Assembly: GCA_029747015.1 (NCBI GenBank)
Contig: JAKOGI010000441.1
Span: 300,001-364,000, forward strand
Direction of reading: 5' to 3'
Origin: Carnegiea gigantea
Taxonomy: Eukaryota; Streptophyta; Magnoliopsida; Caryophyllales; Cactaceae
DNA: 64,000 bases
Part shown: in pieces, positions 34,131 through 47,195 of the stretch
Position numbering within the stretch: position 1 is the first letter of the stretch
Layout: every line of letters starts with the position of its first letter
Notes under the pieces: generated by a model
Seen by the model: only the letters and a program-made list of their open reading frames with translations
The model's database searches: none
Told to the model about the DNA's origin: nothing
Translations under genes and position numbers: made by a program

Positions 34131-35181
34131 GCACCCCCTCTTCATGTTCTTCCTCGGCTTCTCTCTTTTCTGTACATTTGATCCTTTCTTTCCCAATTCC
34201 TTCAAAGAACAAAGCTTTACTCTCTCTCTTTCTCTCTCTTTCTAGCTGCCTCCTTCCAGGTTTGTTCTCTTCACTGCTTCACTTTTTGCTATGTTGCTTT
34301 GAATCCTTTGTACACAAAAAGTGAGTACTTTTATCCAATTCATCACCCATAGTGCCAAATGCTGTGTCCATATTCATGTTTTAGCTTGTTTTGAACATGG
34401 CTCTTTCTTGATTATTGATTTTCAGCAAATGGGTGTTGAAAATTTTAGTTCTTTATGTTGAACGGTGACCAAAATAGTAGTATATATGTTCAAGGGTTGA
34501 CCCTTTTGCATTCTGTGATTCCATCAAACTTGCGTTTGGGATGTTGGGTTTATAATTAATAAGAAGATTATGGGAATAGTTGGGACTTTAATTTTGGGTG
34601 TTTCTATTTGTGGTTATATATCCTGTATGTAATATGAGCTTGCAAATACTTTTATTTGGTAATTATAACTATTGGTTCTACCTTTCTAGTTTTGTTGCTA
34701 AATTTTTTGGAATCACTTGGTTCCTATTCTGGGTTTTCAAAGTGGTAGAATTTACTCTGTCTGGTTGTGATGCTGCTGGTGTTTGTTTTAGTTTTTTCTC
34801 TTCCCCATCCACCCTTTGTTTCCCTGACCGTGAATTACTACTTTTTAAGTTTCCACTTTCTAAACAGGTGGAAGGGTCAATATTGGCAAGAGCACTAATT
34901 AAAGCAAAAATGTCTCAATCAAATTCTTTGCTTCTTTTGTTATGAAGCAATAGCCTAGTCAATGCTTTCGACATCTAGGGTCAACATAAACCTTTCTACA
35001 ATTTTTGTTTTAGAGACACGGGATTGTGGGATAATAGTTTGGTTTGGTTTGGTTTGGTTTGGTTCAGTTGATTGCTATGTTGTCTGAATCTTAAAAATGA
35101 CATATGGCCTTTCCCTCAGGCTGTTTTTTGACAATGGGAGTGTGAACTAGGAATGCTCATCATCAACTTTGGTCACTAGGG
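34131..35181 (+). promoter_or_regulatory. Likely 5' UTR with an intron, CRCK gene
   Basis: A pyrimidine-rich leader-like stretch ends at ACAAAAAGTGAGTAC (about 34312-34326), a good splice donor. Polypyrimidine/AG acceptors occur at about 34868 and 35120. The start codon is at 35182. A 5' UTR intron is therefore plausible, but the acceptor is not settled. A (GGTTT)n run lies at 35037-35064. Confidence 0.35.
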
Positions 35182-37920
35182 ATGGGAAGTGAAGTAACTG
35201 CTGTGCGGATTTCAGTTTGCACTTTAAGCTTATTACTTTGTGTGCAATGGCTCACGGTCGTTGCATCTGGGGCTCCTTATGAGACTGGAAGGAAACTTCT
35301 CTTGAATGGAGTTGAAGAAGAAGCTATATCCCCTGCAAGTCAGGTGCACAATGCCAAAAATGATAATCATTTCTCATATTCTTCAAAGGTTGTGGTAATG
35401 GCAGTTCCTGGAGTGCTTGTTTTGGGCTGCTTTTTTCTCTGCCCCTGCTTTCAATCTAAGAAGAGGAATGATACCTCTGCTCTTTTTCAGAAGAATCAAA
35501 CTTCAAGTGAGTGTAACCCCCCCCCCCCCCAAAAAAAAAAAATGAAGCTAGTTCTTGCCATTTTTCAATGACTAATGTAACATTTGTCCATGGGTGTATC
35601 AGAAATAGCACCTATGTTTGTAGGGGAGCAGGTTGCATATGTGTGGATCTACCTATTCTACTTTTATGTCATCCGTACTCAGAAATTCTTGTGATGTTAA
35701 GTCAGTTTAGATCATACAAAAAATGCAGTCGTGAAATTTCCATATGAACTTCTAGTAGAGCATTCTAATCTGAATCATCTGATAATTTTGTGTTCTGGTT
35801 GTTCGCATTATTGTTGATCTCAAATGCAACCATAGTGATTCAGAAGTTGAAAAGGTTGCTAACAGATAGTTATTGTTCTGCAGCGGACTCATATTCCTCC
35901 TTTGAGGGCGGTTACAACCTTGAAAAGATTCAAGCAAGTCCCATGCGGCACTCATCATACAGTCCTCGAACTTCAACTTCCCAAAATCTCAATAGGTCTG
36001 GATCAGTGCATCTTGATTTTAGTCATATTGCAAAAGCTACACAAAACTTCTCTCCATCATTTAAGATAGGTGAAGGAGGGGTTGGGACTGTATACAAGGC
36101 TCAGCTACTAGGTGGACGGTGGACAGCTGTGAAGCGAGCCAAAAAGGTACAAAATGCAATCATGCTGTTTTTTCCCTTGCTTTTTGAAACCAACTGTTTC
36201 AATTAAACTCTCCTCCTTGGATACAGGGACAATTCGATTCTGCTGAATTCAACAGTGAAGTTGAGATTCTGTCGAAAATTGAGCACCGCAACCTAGTGAA
36301 ACTGCTAGGATATGTTGAAAAGGGCGATGAAAGGCTCATTGTGACCGAGTACGTTCCAAATGGTACTTTGAGAGAACATCTGGATGGTAAGATCAAATCA
36401 GCAGTAGGATACTTAATATGTTGTTCTTGTTTCAGTGTGGAAAATTGATGTTTTTGGGTATTGAACTTGGCAGGTCAGAGGGGCAAAATACTGGATTTTA
36501 ATCAACGGCTTGAGATTGCTATCAATGTTGCTCATGGCTTAACTTACCTTCATCTTTATGCAGGTAAAGAGAACCATCCTAGCTTTTAGATTCTATTCTA
36601 GTTTCTTTCCCATTCGCTTGCTAAATACTTCACATCGAGATGATCTAGTGGAACTGTAGAACTCTACTGTTTAAATTGTAACAGGCATTATTTCACCTGT
36701 TTCTTCTGGACTGTAATTGTCCACTCTCTTGACAACTACTTTTTGGTTGCTTTTTCAACTTAAGATCATAGTGCACTTTGCAATTGCATAAGCAATTCTC
36801 TCATAAAATGGTTTGGTTTTTCTTTCGCATCATGCCGAGATGACAGCATTTTCAATTATCTTTTGCTGCAGAGAAACAAATTATTCATAGAGATGTGAAG
36901 TCATCCAACATTCTGCTAACAGAGAATCTCAGTGCCAAAGTGGCTGACTTTGGATTTGCAAGAATAGGTCCGGTTGAAAGTGATCGCACTCATATTTCAA
37001 CCAAAGTAAGAGGGACAATGGGGTACCTTGATCCCCAGTACATGAAGACCTATCAACTCACTCCTAAAAGTGATGTATACTCTTTTGGGATTTTGCTCCT
37101 AGAAATCCTCACTGGTCGCCGTCCTGTGGAACCCAGAAGACCTGCCCAAGAGCGAGTCTTAATCCGATGGGTAAGCTTGTTATCCTTTCATGATAGATCA
37201 CAGTGGTGACCAGTAGGCTGATCTATGAAGTTATCATGAAATTATGAAATTTGGGCTGGAGCCGCTAGCCTGGTTGGCTCAACAGGTTCAACTCTTGGAT
37301 GGTCCTATATCAGTTTGATGGGTTCGACCAAACTGAGCCAAGCAATTTGCTTCATATATCATCAACTTTTTCACTTAAACATATCGCAGTCAGGACAGTG
37401 TGAACTGGTCCAAGCACAGTCTGTCCATATTGGTCATCAGCTTAGCACCATGTTCACTGGATAGGGTGAACTGACCTACAAAACACGTATTCCAGAACCA
37501 AATTGGTTTGCTTAAGCTCATGCCCAAGGCAAGTCCAAGTTCGGTTGGTCAACAAGCTAGCCCGCTTGCATTTTACCTAGGCAGTATCAAACCAACCTGC
37601 TCATGTGGTCACCTCTAACGTCAACCATAACTGTTTTGCTCCCTCTGCCCATAACTTCTTATCATGACATTACCATGTAACTTGTGTAACACTTTGTCAA
37701 CAACTTTTTGCAGGCCATCAGCAGTTATAACGAAGGCGATGTGCAGAGCCTTATGGATCCTCTAATGAAGGAACCAGTTGGAGTTAGAATTCTCAGGAAG
37801 ATGTTTTGTTTGGCATTTGAATGTGCAGCTCCCAGTCGAGCTGATAGGCCAGACATGAAAGACGTTGGGGAGCAACTGTGGGCAATTAGGATGGCCTACA
37901 ACGGTGCTAAGAAAGAGTAG
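35182..37920 (+). CDS. Calmodulin-binding receptor-like kinase, CRCK1/CRCK3 type
   Basis: Six exons: 35182-35506, 35884-36146, 36227-36386, 36474-36563, 36872-37170 and 37714-37920 (1344 nt, 447 residues). Residues 1-30 look like a signal peptide. A short ectodomain follows and a membrane segment (about 70-92, VVVMAVPGVLVLGCFFLCPCF) ends in cysteines. The kinase has GEGGVGTVYKA, the ATP lysine in AVKRAKK (K192), HRDVKSSN (D287), DFGFAR (D305) and GTMGYLDPQYMKTYQL; SDVYSFGILLLEILTGRRPVE follows. These match CRCK1/CRCK3 of Arabidopsis, which bind calmodulin; CRCK3 is tied to SUMM2 immunity. The catalytic residues are intact, so an active Ser/Thr kinase is expected. Intron 1 carries a C14-A12 run 10 nt after the donor. 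Confidence 0.92.
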
Positions 37921-38740
37921 ACCATAGGGGTATTTTTATGCTCAGCTCTTCTTGCCATTTCACTTGCTTATTACATATTTACATGGTGAGGTAGTACTTG
38001 AGAAAATTCATGTTGAAATCAAATTCCCATTTATGGAATGCTATTGTATATCCTTTTCCTTTTTATTTTTATTTTTTTGGCGTCGAGGGTGTATAGTGTG
38101 TATATTCTTAAAGTGGGTCTACAAGGAGGGCTAGATCAATCCTTTCTTCCCATTTTTGTCGTTCGTTGTAAATGTCACACGATTTTGTAACCTTGTTTCA
38201 ATGAAAATGGTATAAAGCATTATCGGGCTCTTTATGAGTTCAATGGTCTCTATGATACTTTGTTAGAAAATTTTGATTTTTGAGAATGACTTCCAATTTT
38301 AAATTTAAAATAATACAAGTAACAACACTGACTGAGTAACAAATTGCGTAATTCAAAAGTCATCCCTTTGAAAGTTTCTTTTGACAAGAATTGCCACAAA
38401 AATTGTACCAAATTAATAAAATGGCTCTGCTGAGATCAATTAAGAAATCTCAAGTAACAAAGGCTGAATCCAGCTTGTTGGACTTCGTCCAGATAGTAAG
38501 ATACAATTAGAGAATCCACTATAAGATTAACAATTTTTCCCAGCAAAATTTTCACAACTGATGTCTAACTGCCATTCACTAAACATTTCAGATTGAAAGG
38601 CAATACCAAAGAACGCAACTTATTTCCTTTTTTTACAAACAACAAATGCTCACTAAGGGGAAGAAAAAGAATTCTATTTTGAATACAAGATCCACTCCAA
38701 GCCCTAGATTTCATCACCCTCAGAGAGAGAGAGAGGGGGG
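37921..38740. other. 3' flank of CRCK, joined to the original 3' flank of CLC-g
   Basis: The left part is presumably the CRCK 3' UTR. The right part, ending in an AG run and GGGGGG at 38725-38740, must have lain next to the CLC-g stop codon before the retroelement inserted, because the same GGGGG follows the element at 42879. No gene is supported. Confidence 0.5.
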
Positions 38741-39368
38741 TGTTGGAGTAATTTTCATAAAAATGGAAATTTAACAGGATAACGATTTCCATAAAAATAG
38801 TTATGGAAATATATTTTTGAATTATGCCTAAATGATAATTAATTATCTTGATAATTAATTATTGCAAAGCCCTTTTTGATAAATAATTAATTTGATTAAT
38901 TATTTATGAAGAGGTACAAGTTAGTTTGGATGATTAATTAACTTATACCTTTTAATGAAAGTGTGCAACTATGAAGAGACATACCCTCTTTAAAGTGGTG
39001 GTTGATGAAAGGGTATTATCCTTCCTTGAAGAGGCATAATGAAATCTATAAATATGGATGATCGTGGCATGCATTAAAAATGCCTTTGTTGGTCATAATC
39101 GAGAGAATTATACTATCACCATCATCCCTTGAATTTCTATAATGTCTTGTACACTTAGAGTCCTATCTTCATGAGTACAACACGCAGATAGAGGAGACTT
39201 CTTTGTATCCCAAAGACCTATTCTGGCAGCCCTATTGCACGTGGGGGTGAAGAGAGTCTTTAGGAAAAGCGTACTTACACTTGCCTAGAAGCCTCGGTTA
39301 ATTTGACATTAAGTTTGTCTGTGATAAACTGATATCTATATCCATCAAACCGAATTTTTACACCAACA
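38741..39368 (+). repeat. 5' LTR of a retroelement
   Basis: Begins TGTTGGAG and ends CACCAACA, the TG...CA form, and is closely similar to 42268-42878 apart from substitutions and a roughly 20-bp indel (near 38845). A TATAAATA motif lies at 39047-39054 at a promoter-like place. 628 bp. Confidence 0.9.
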
Positions 39369-42119
39369 ATCTAAAGACTCTAGTATGTTTGATACAAAGA
39401 AGCCGATTATTTATGTGTCAATTGAGGGTTCGATGGAGATAGAGACATGATTTTAAAAAAAATGCAGTGACTATGGTGTGCTTTTTATACTAGTTTTCTC
39501 TTGATTTAATCAACATTATGTTGATTTGTTGTACTTTACGGTAACAGTTTTGAGGCTATTATATATGTAATTTTGATTATGAAATCTAAAGAGATCTATA
39601 ATTTTATATATTTATAAAGGTTATTGTATGGGAAAAATCTGATATGATATCCAACTAATGCATTATAGCCATGTGTTTATGTAGTGAATAAATTGTGAAG
39701 TCCGTGAAGATAAGTGGTTTATTTGGACTTGATGGCTATGATATGAAAATTTATCCTGAAATGATCATGAATGCGTTCAACTTTATTTTTTTACATTGTC
39801 TTTATGGATGAATTTATCAAATGGCGACAATACAAGTTGGAGTCAAATTGATTACAAGATAATTGTCTTTAACTTTGTTGCTTTCAATTTTCTTCTGGTT
39901 TTGTCTTCAATTTGGCTCAGTTTAATACTCCCAAAATAGCATGTAATATCTTGTGAGTATACAATTGAAAAGAATCTAACCTCATCGTTTATTCTTTTAT
40001 AAACTGTCAACCATTGACTATTATCATCTTACCATTGGATTGTGAATCTATTCTGGAGTGTCGGTAATCGTATGTGATTTATCAAGTGATCAAATATTGA
40101 TCATGATTATCATGACAATGCATATCTTGATGGCAAAAATGCAATATTTGTTATGGAATATGAAAATCAAACTCAAGTGATCGTGGATTGACATGATAAA
40201 TTATAATATCATTAAATATTCTTATGGTGGAAGTAACTTAGGGAGTAAAATTATGCATAATTTTTCATGGTGTTGCATGAGATGGTCACTAAAGATGATA
40301 AGAGTAAAATTATATTTTTTATGCCGCTGATATTGCTAATCCTTTGGCTTAAGCATGTTCACAATCAATATAATTTTGCTATCATGGCAATAATTACTAT
40401 CATATGGTTCATATGGTGGAAATTTAGGAGCAGTTGTGTAAAGATTTGCATTGTGGATGAAAATGTAATATTATATCTATTCTAACTTAATATGCTTTAA
40501 GGATAAATATTTTATTCTTGATACAAGTATGCTATTTCCTTATTTTCTTGTAAAATAGATGTCCATATATTTAGTTGGATATTTAAAAGCCATTTGGACA
40601 AAATATTCACATGATATTTATGATTCATGAAATGTGGTTTATGAATCGGTGATTAATGTGAATGCAAGGATAAATGATTCATCCTTTATATAAATAAATG
40701 TTAAATATAATTTATTTATTTCTATATAATTCTAATTTGCTAAAATATTTATAAGTTCATGGATGTATTGTTGGACTTGTTAATGCATTTTTTAGTATGG
40801 TTTTAAATGCCTCTATTTTTTATGGACATTTGGATGCTATTTCTTCTAGTTTTGAAATTATTCACATGGTATTATAATTTAATACTTTGATGTGAATGGA
40901 GCTTAAATAGAATAAAAGTTTTATCCTTGATGGAAATAAGTATAATATTTTTTTTATTTTCATAAAATTTTATATATATACTAAAATATTAGAAGTTCAT
41001 GAGGACTTGTAATAATATTTTAGTATGATTAATTTTAAGTCCCTGGATATCAATTTAACTTATGGACTAGTTTACGACCATAAGATTCTTAGTATGGGCA
41101 AAAGAATTGGTTGCATACGAATGGAATGTAAATGAGTACATATTTACATTAATCCATGAACATACATATCATGATCCTATAGTTATTTACTCTAGTTTGG
41201 AGTAAATGGTGGGGGTAATTTATACTCATATGGTGATGTGATATGTTTTTAAGTCCATTAATTGAAATTATGATTATAATTTCAAGTTAGACTTAGATGC
41301 AAATATGAAATTAGCTTCATGTATTAAACCTTACTAGAGAGGTTGAAATATCAAAGTTTAAAAACTGAAATTTGTTATCATTTTAGTTGACTTTGTGAAT
41401 CTTGTGTGCGCATAACTAAGACTTACAAAGACAATGAATCCAGGTGGATACGTAAATATACACGTGTGCTTAATATTATAACTTTAAATCTTGAGACGTT
41501 TGTAAAATTATTGTTATCAAAGTCATAGAACACATCTAATGACTTTGGAATGGATGATGTAAAGCCCACACTAAGTCACTTATAGTGAAACCTCAACTTA
41601 ATGTTCGTGTGAACATTGAGTCTTAAGTTCAATGAGCCAAAATACACCATCTTTGTGATTTGTTAGCACTCATCATTACAATTACCATCCAAATTGAGTG
41701 CTAACTAATGCATATTTTTAAATGGAGGGTAAGTTGTTGCTCTTAATGAACCTCAATGGAGGACATTGGAGCCGGTATAGAAAATTTAATTACGTTGTTT
41801 ATACTTAATCAATAGTGTAACTTGTTTCTTATACTCAATTGATTCCATTAATACTTTATGGGAGTATTGATGAGATTTACCTAATAAGTGTGAAGTTCGC
41901 CCACTTCTGTCGAGCTTGGGCTTGGTTTAGAGCACTTACGAAATAGATACGACACACATAGCCGTTAATAGTGTCAAATTACTAAGTGATCTGTGACGGA
42001 AGTCTTGTGTGTAGCTTAAATGCAAGTGGTCATAGAGGATAACTGGTTCAAAGCATAGCCTACCATATTATCTTTGATCATTTGACGGACAGGTCGGTAA
42101 GATGGGGTTCAATCGCAAA

Positions 42120-42279
42120 ACACCTCCGTTTATGCACGAGACCTTCAGAAATTCGAAAAACCATTTGTTATGGAAATGGTGGGGAATTGCTAGAGTAAGA
42201 CACCTCCGTTTATGCATGAGACCTTCAGAAATTCGAAAAACCATTTGTTATGAAAATGGTGGGGAATTGTTAGAGTAAT
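42120..42279 (+). repeat. Tandem duplication across the purine-tract/LTR junction
   Basis: An 80-bp unit starting ACACCTCCGTTTATGCA is present twice (42120-42199 and 42200-42279). Each ends in GGTGGGGAATTG plus TAGAGTAA, the first bases of the LTR. The upstream unit has TGCTAGAG where the true LTR has TGTTAGAG. Confidence 0.75.
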
Positions 42280-42878
42280 TTTCATAAAAATGGAGATTAG
42301 TAGAATAGTGATTTCCATAAAAATAGTTATGGAAATATATTTTTGAATTATGCCTAAATGATAATTAATTATTGCAAAGCACCTTTTGATAAATAATTAA
42401 TTTGATTAATTATTTATAAAGAGGTACAAGTTAGTTTGGATTATTAACTAACTTATACCTTTTAATGAAATGATGTATATATGAAGAGACATGCCCTTTT
42501 TAAAATAGTGTTTGACGAAAGGGTCTTATCATTTCATAAAGAGGCATGATGAAATCTATAAATATGGATGATCTTAACATGTATTAAAAATGCGTTTGTT
42601 GGGCGTGATCGAGGGAGTTATACTATCACCATAATCTCTTGAATTTCTGTAATATCTTGGACACTTATGGTCCTATCTTCGTGGGTGGAACACGCAGATA
42701 GAAGAGACTTCTTTGTATCCCAAAAACCTATTCTGACAGCCCTGTTGCACGTGGGAATGAATAAAACCTTTAAGAAAAACGTACTTACACCTGCCTAGAA
42801 GCCTCGGTTAATTTGACATTGAGTTTGTCTGTAATAAACTGATATCTGTATGCATCAAAACGGATTTTTACACCAACA
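42268..42878 (+). repeat. 3' LTR of the retroelement
   Basis: Begins TGTTAGAG, ends CACCAACA, 611 bp, with the TATAAATA motif at 42557-42564. It ends 30 bp past the CLC-g stop codon and is antisense to that gene's transcript. Confidence 0.9.
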
Positions 42879-42908
42879 GGGGGGAGAGCGCTACCGGTCC
42901 TTATGCTG

Positions 42909-45900
42909 TCACGAACCTCTTCTCGGCCTATCAACGACTATCTCCGTGCATGGTGGTGTCTGCCTAAAGGCGGATTCAGACAGGAAAGGAAGCCGAAACC
43001 TTGGCCTCTTCCACCTTGCCCTATTTGCCAGTGAAGGATACAAACCGTATATGTGCTCTGGCATGAAATCATGCCTTGTTAAAATGCCCACAGCAGGCGG
43101 TCTCTGCAACCAAAGTCACTTGATTTTCAGTTCAAAGATGCCAGTTCATTAAGATACATATACCAGAAGCAAATCAAACAAAATGTCTGCAAAAGTGGCC
43201 TCAAATTACTTTTTGAGGTTTTCTTTATTCTTTTGCCTTTCTTCAGGGGGTTTTTTTTGGGGGGGGGGGGGGGTTACTCAGTACTTACTTCACCTCAAGT
43301 CCTGGCGTCACACTGTCACTTATACACATTTTAGACCAAAAAGATGCAAGCTTTTCACAACTCAATGTGTACCAGACACTTGAGCTTAGCAATATCTTTC
43401 GATAGGCTCAGGATTCAGTAGACACAGGTACCTTTTCCAGAAACAAAGGGGGTTTGTTGGGAGGGTGGGGGGCGGATTTCATGTTGGTGGGTTTACAGAC
43501 CCGGCTCCACCTGATAATTTGTATGCACAGAGTTTTGAGTAACATAGAGAGAATGGGACACTGGGAGCAGAGGAGCTTAAACAGATAAGCAAGGGTAGAA
43601 AGTTGGGATGCAACTTACATCAGGTGTGTTTGGAATCACCAACATGTGCCTGAGACCAATTTGTCGGAAAAGTATAAGAGCCTTTGCCAGAGACATCGTC
43701 TCCACTACTGTATAAGGTGAGGCATTAGAGAACGGATGAAGGTCAATGTACATCTCCATTTCTTCATCTGTCAATTCAATATCCTCAATTTTGTCACGAA
43801 TTCCTGATGCACCTTTCGCAAAATCAACGGAAGAGAATTGGTCAAAGACATCAAGACCCACTGGTGTACGAAAGAAAACTTTCTTCTTTAGCAACACAAT
43901 AAGATGCGCACGAAGTATCAGGCCAAACAAAACCGGGGACTCAGAATGGGGCGGCTCATCAATCACAGGGAATCCATTATGCCTAGAATTCCGCAGCATG
44001 TCAACTATATTTCTGACCTTCTCAATGCCCTGAAAACACAGAAGGGGCCTCGTGGCAACATCAGCTACAGTTAGTTGCCTCATGTATGGCTCGGCATGAG
44101 ATTCTAGGTAAGGAAAGCCCTTCAACATCATCAACATATCATACACGTTGGCATTGAGACCATCCGCCACAGTCTTGGATACAAGTAGAACGACCATAAC
44201 CAGGGGCAATAATAACAGATTATTGGTAAGTTCGAGAAGCATAACACACACTGAAACTGTGACCCTCATAGATCCACCAAGCAATGAAGCAGCACCCAGC
44301 ACAGCAAAGAGGCCATTATTGAGACTTGTACTTGAGCCAATTAGCATTCCAACATAACGTCCATAAGATGCACCTGTCACTATAACAGGTACAAAGAGAC
44401 CAGAGGGAGCCACAATCCCATAACTAAAAATGCTCAGAAAAAAGCAGGTCACAAAAAAGATGAGCATCGATGAGCCATGGAATTCAGAATCAGTGCTGTG
44501 ACTGAAGAGGTTTCTGATCGCATCATCGTTTGTGTTGAAAATTAGACTGGCAAGATCATTGTAGTGACCTGGAGCACATTGGAATTTCTTGTAGTTACCA
44601 GATCGGCCGATCGTAGGACAATCCTCAGATGCACCACTTGGACAAGCTTGGCAAGATGCAAGCCATGGCAGCCCAAACAGAAGGCAGGATGTGAATATAG
44701 AGACTGAACAAGCAAGAAATATTTGGTAAACAATGCCCTTCCTGAAAACAGACATCAAAAGGTTCCAGTCAAAACATGTAGTAACAAAAGGACCTAACTT
44801 TTGTCTCCAATAGAACATTTGCAATGTAGTCACTGAAAAGAAATAGCTTGACTTACCCATGAATTAGATTGTAAATTCGAAGAACCTTTTTAAGAATAAA
44901 GTTGAACAACGCTCCCAATATGCCCCCTATGACTCCAAGAAGCAGCACAGGAGGCACATCATCGAGGTGATACACAAAGTTTTCTGAAGTGACGTTGAAC
45001 ATTATTAAACCACCTGTACCGAATAGTCCGCACTTGCCACTGTAACAGAAATCCATGAAACCTCGCAGCATTATAGCAACAACTGCTGTTGAAAAGAAAG
45101 CTCTCCATAACAGAGCACCTCTCCACCTGAAGATTCGATTAAAAAAATGACAAAAAATACAATAAGGTAATTACATCCTCTCTCAATCATTATAGTGAGT
45201 CAATGGGGAACTCTGAAGCCAGGTCACATTCAAAACACTGCCGTTCCCATCAAGTTGTCAGGTTTCTGGAAAACTAAGGACAACATTGATGCTTTGAAAA
45301 TTGCAAGTTAAATACATAATCGAGAGAGAATCAATTGCTAGCTATGACAAGTATGCTGTTCAAAGAACACAATATTTCTTCAGCAAAGTTAGCCGAAAGG
45401 AACAGCAAATCCCTACAATAGTAGAATGCTGCTTACTTGGTTTCGATAAGTGAAAAAACTATAAGGGAAAGCAATTGTATTCACACTAATATTAAACAAG
45501 AAAAGCACTATTTCCATACCAAGAAGCCAATTCTTCAAAAGCAAACAGTACACCACCAACTGGAGCGCGGAAAGCAGCAGCAATTCCAGCAGCTGCCCCA
45601 CATGTAACGAGATCTCTTCGATCTCGATCATTTTTGAAAACATCTAGCCACTTCCAAGTCAAATGATACTTCTCTGATCCACCTTGACCCAACAATGTTG
45701 CTATAGATGAAGATATGTGCACCATAGGCCCAGCTTTTCCGATAAGAAGGGATGATGAAACAGCACTAATGATCCCAAGAATCTGCAAGAGAAAAACACG
45801 TTAGACCTATGGCCTACACAAAGTCATCCACGGTCACCGCCATGGCACTCCAGATATGGAAAACAATCCTGCTGAGGTGTCAACTGTATGCCTTTTAACT

Positions 45901-47195
45901 CGAAAATAATAGTTTCGTACACTAAACCCAAAGGCAAAGCAGTACTAGTCCCAAAGACATCTCATGTAGAAAAAGCCCAAGTCTAACAAGACATTTGAAG
46001 TTGATTTTGGATCATAAAATGCACAGTTGTTGTTCCAGTAAAAGGATTGATTCTCGTGCACAAGTGGACAGTCATTTGTCAAATCCGATCATCAAACGCA
46101 GAACAGTTTACATGCCAGTTGACTGTTCAGTTCAGGACGATTCTACTGATGAAGGAAGCAGACATTCTGAATTCATCAGAAACGACTTGAAGGACTGTTT
46201 ATCCAGAATGTTGCCAATGATGAAAAACAAACATAGAAGTTAAAGAGGTCTTATTTTACCAATCAAACAAGCTAACAAATAGTCAACGAAAATTTCTCAC
46301 CTTACCAATCAAAGTCCTTGGAGTAAATATGTTAGGTAGATCCACACCGTTCAAATAAGCCTTAACTTCTGGTATACCTGAACCAGCAGCTGCTGGAGAT
46401 ACAAGTGCAGTGAATAAGGATGCAAATAGAGTCAGGCCAAAATCGGAAGCTGTAAAAACGAAGAAGGCTGTCCAGTACCTAAAAATAAGACCAAAATAAA
46501 ACTTATCAAATGCCCAAGTCACAATCTTTCCACGTAAATTTTCACACAATTTAAATGATTCATAAAAGACTGAACCTTTTCTCCAACATCATATTGGAAG
46601 TGATCACAAATTTCGTGCCAGCAACATTCTCCACTCCAAGGTTGATGAAGAACCCAACTAAGCTGACTACCAAACCAATAAGAAGACACAAGACCCACTT
46701 CATAAAAATGTACTGAAATATTTGGATCTTCCCCCTACTCCTCCAATCTTCCTTGAAAAATGCATTCTCAATGATTCTGCAAAACCCAAATTCCAAAACC
46801 CTCATTGCATTCAGTCCCTAGATCACCACAACAGCCAAAATCATAAAGAAAAAAAGAACCCACCATGCTATAAACAAAAACCCAATACCAAGATAGCCAG
46901 AATGAACCAAAATCAAGCAGCAAAATATGGTCCCAACATGCAACCAGCAAAAACCCAGAAAAATACTTAATCATATACAACTGGGTTCGAATTAGATGGG
47001 CAGGAAAAGCAATTGAAGTACACCAAAAACAGAAACTTACTCATAATCAAGGCTCTGAATGGGGCAAACATTGGCGCCAACAAGAGCAAGCTGAGAAGTA
47101 GTGTTCCGGCGGCGGAGAGAGAAATCATGGTGGTTGGAGAGCAGGAGGGGGTCGACAAGAGACTCTTCATCTTCTCCATTGGCCAAAGAAGACAT
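42909..47195 (-). CDS. CLC-g: CLC-type chloride channel/transporter, CLC-g type
   Basis: Seven exons: 47041-47195, 46576-46776, 46301-46478, 45520-45782, 44857-45126, 43619-44741 and 42909-43103 (2385 nt, 794 residues). The start is the ATG giving MSSLANGEDEE; an in-frame upstream ATG (MRLTVSH) would add about 20 residues. The N-terminal LVGANVCPIQSLDYE is close to CLC-g. The filter is GSGIPE (151-156), with serine as in chloride-preferring plant CLCs. The gating position is alanine (GKAGPMVH, A195) instead of glutamate, as I recall for Arabidopsis CLC-g, while the inner proton glutamate (FAFEELASW, about E262) is kept. Two CBS domains follow the membrane part (HNGFPVIDEPP, LVIPNTPD/RPPAVGILTRHDF). 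Arabidopsis CLC-g sits in the vacuole membrane and affects chloride handling. No frame damage was seen. Confidence 0.93.
43250..43273. repeat. T8-G15 compound homopolymer in the last CLC-g intron
   Basis: A poly-T run runs straight into poly-G within the last CLC-g intron (43104-43618). It is one of nine such compound runs in the window. Confidence 0.85.

Larger units (their letters stand above)
38741..42878 (+). mobile_element. Non-coding LTR retrotransposon (LARD-like)
   Basis: Two direct LTRs (38741-39368 and 42268-42878) enclose about 2.9 kb, with a five-base GGGGG duplication on either side (38736-38740 and 42879-42883). A purine-rich tract, AAAATGGTGGGGAAT, stands right before the 3' LTR. 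The interior has no gag, protease, integrase or reverse transcriptase that I can recognise and only short open frames. It must therefore have moved using enzymes from another element. No standard initiator-Met primer site (TGGTATCAGAGC type) follows the 5' LTR. Strand is given from the purine-tract position. Confidence 0.85.

Noticed and set aside
39369..42267. Search for gag-pol remains in the retroelement interior, e.g. the 72-residue frame at 40267-40485.
   Set aside because: No aspartic protease, reverse transcriptase or integrase motifs are seen; the frame is AT-rich noise.
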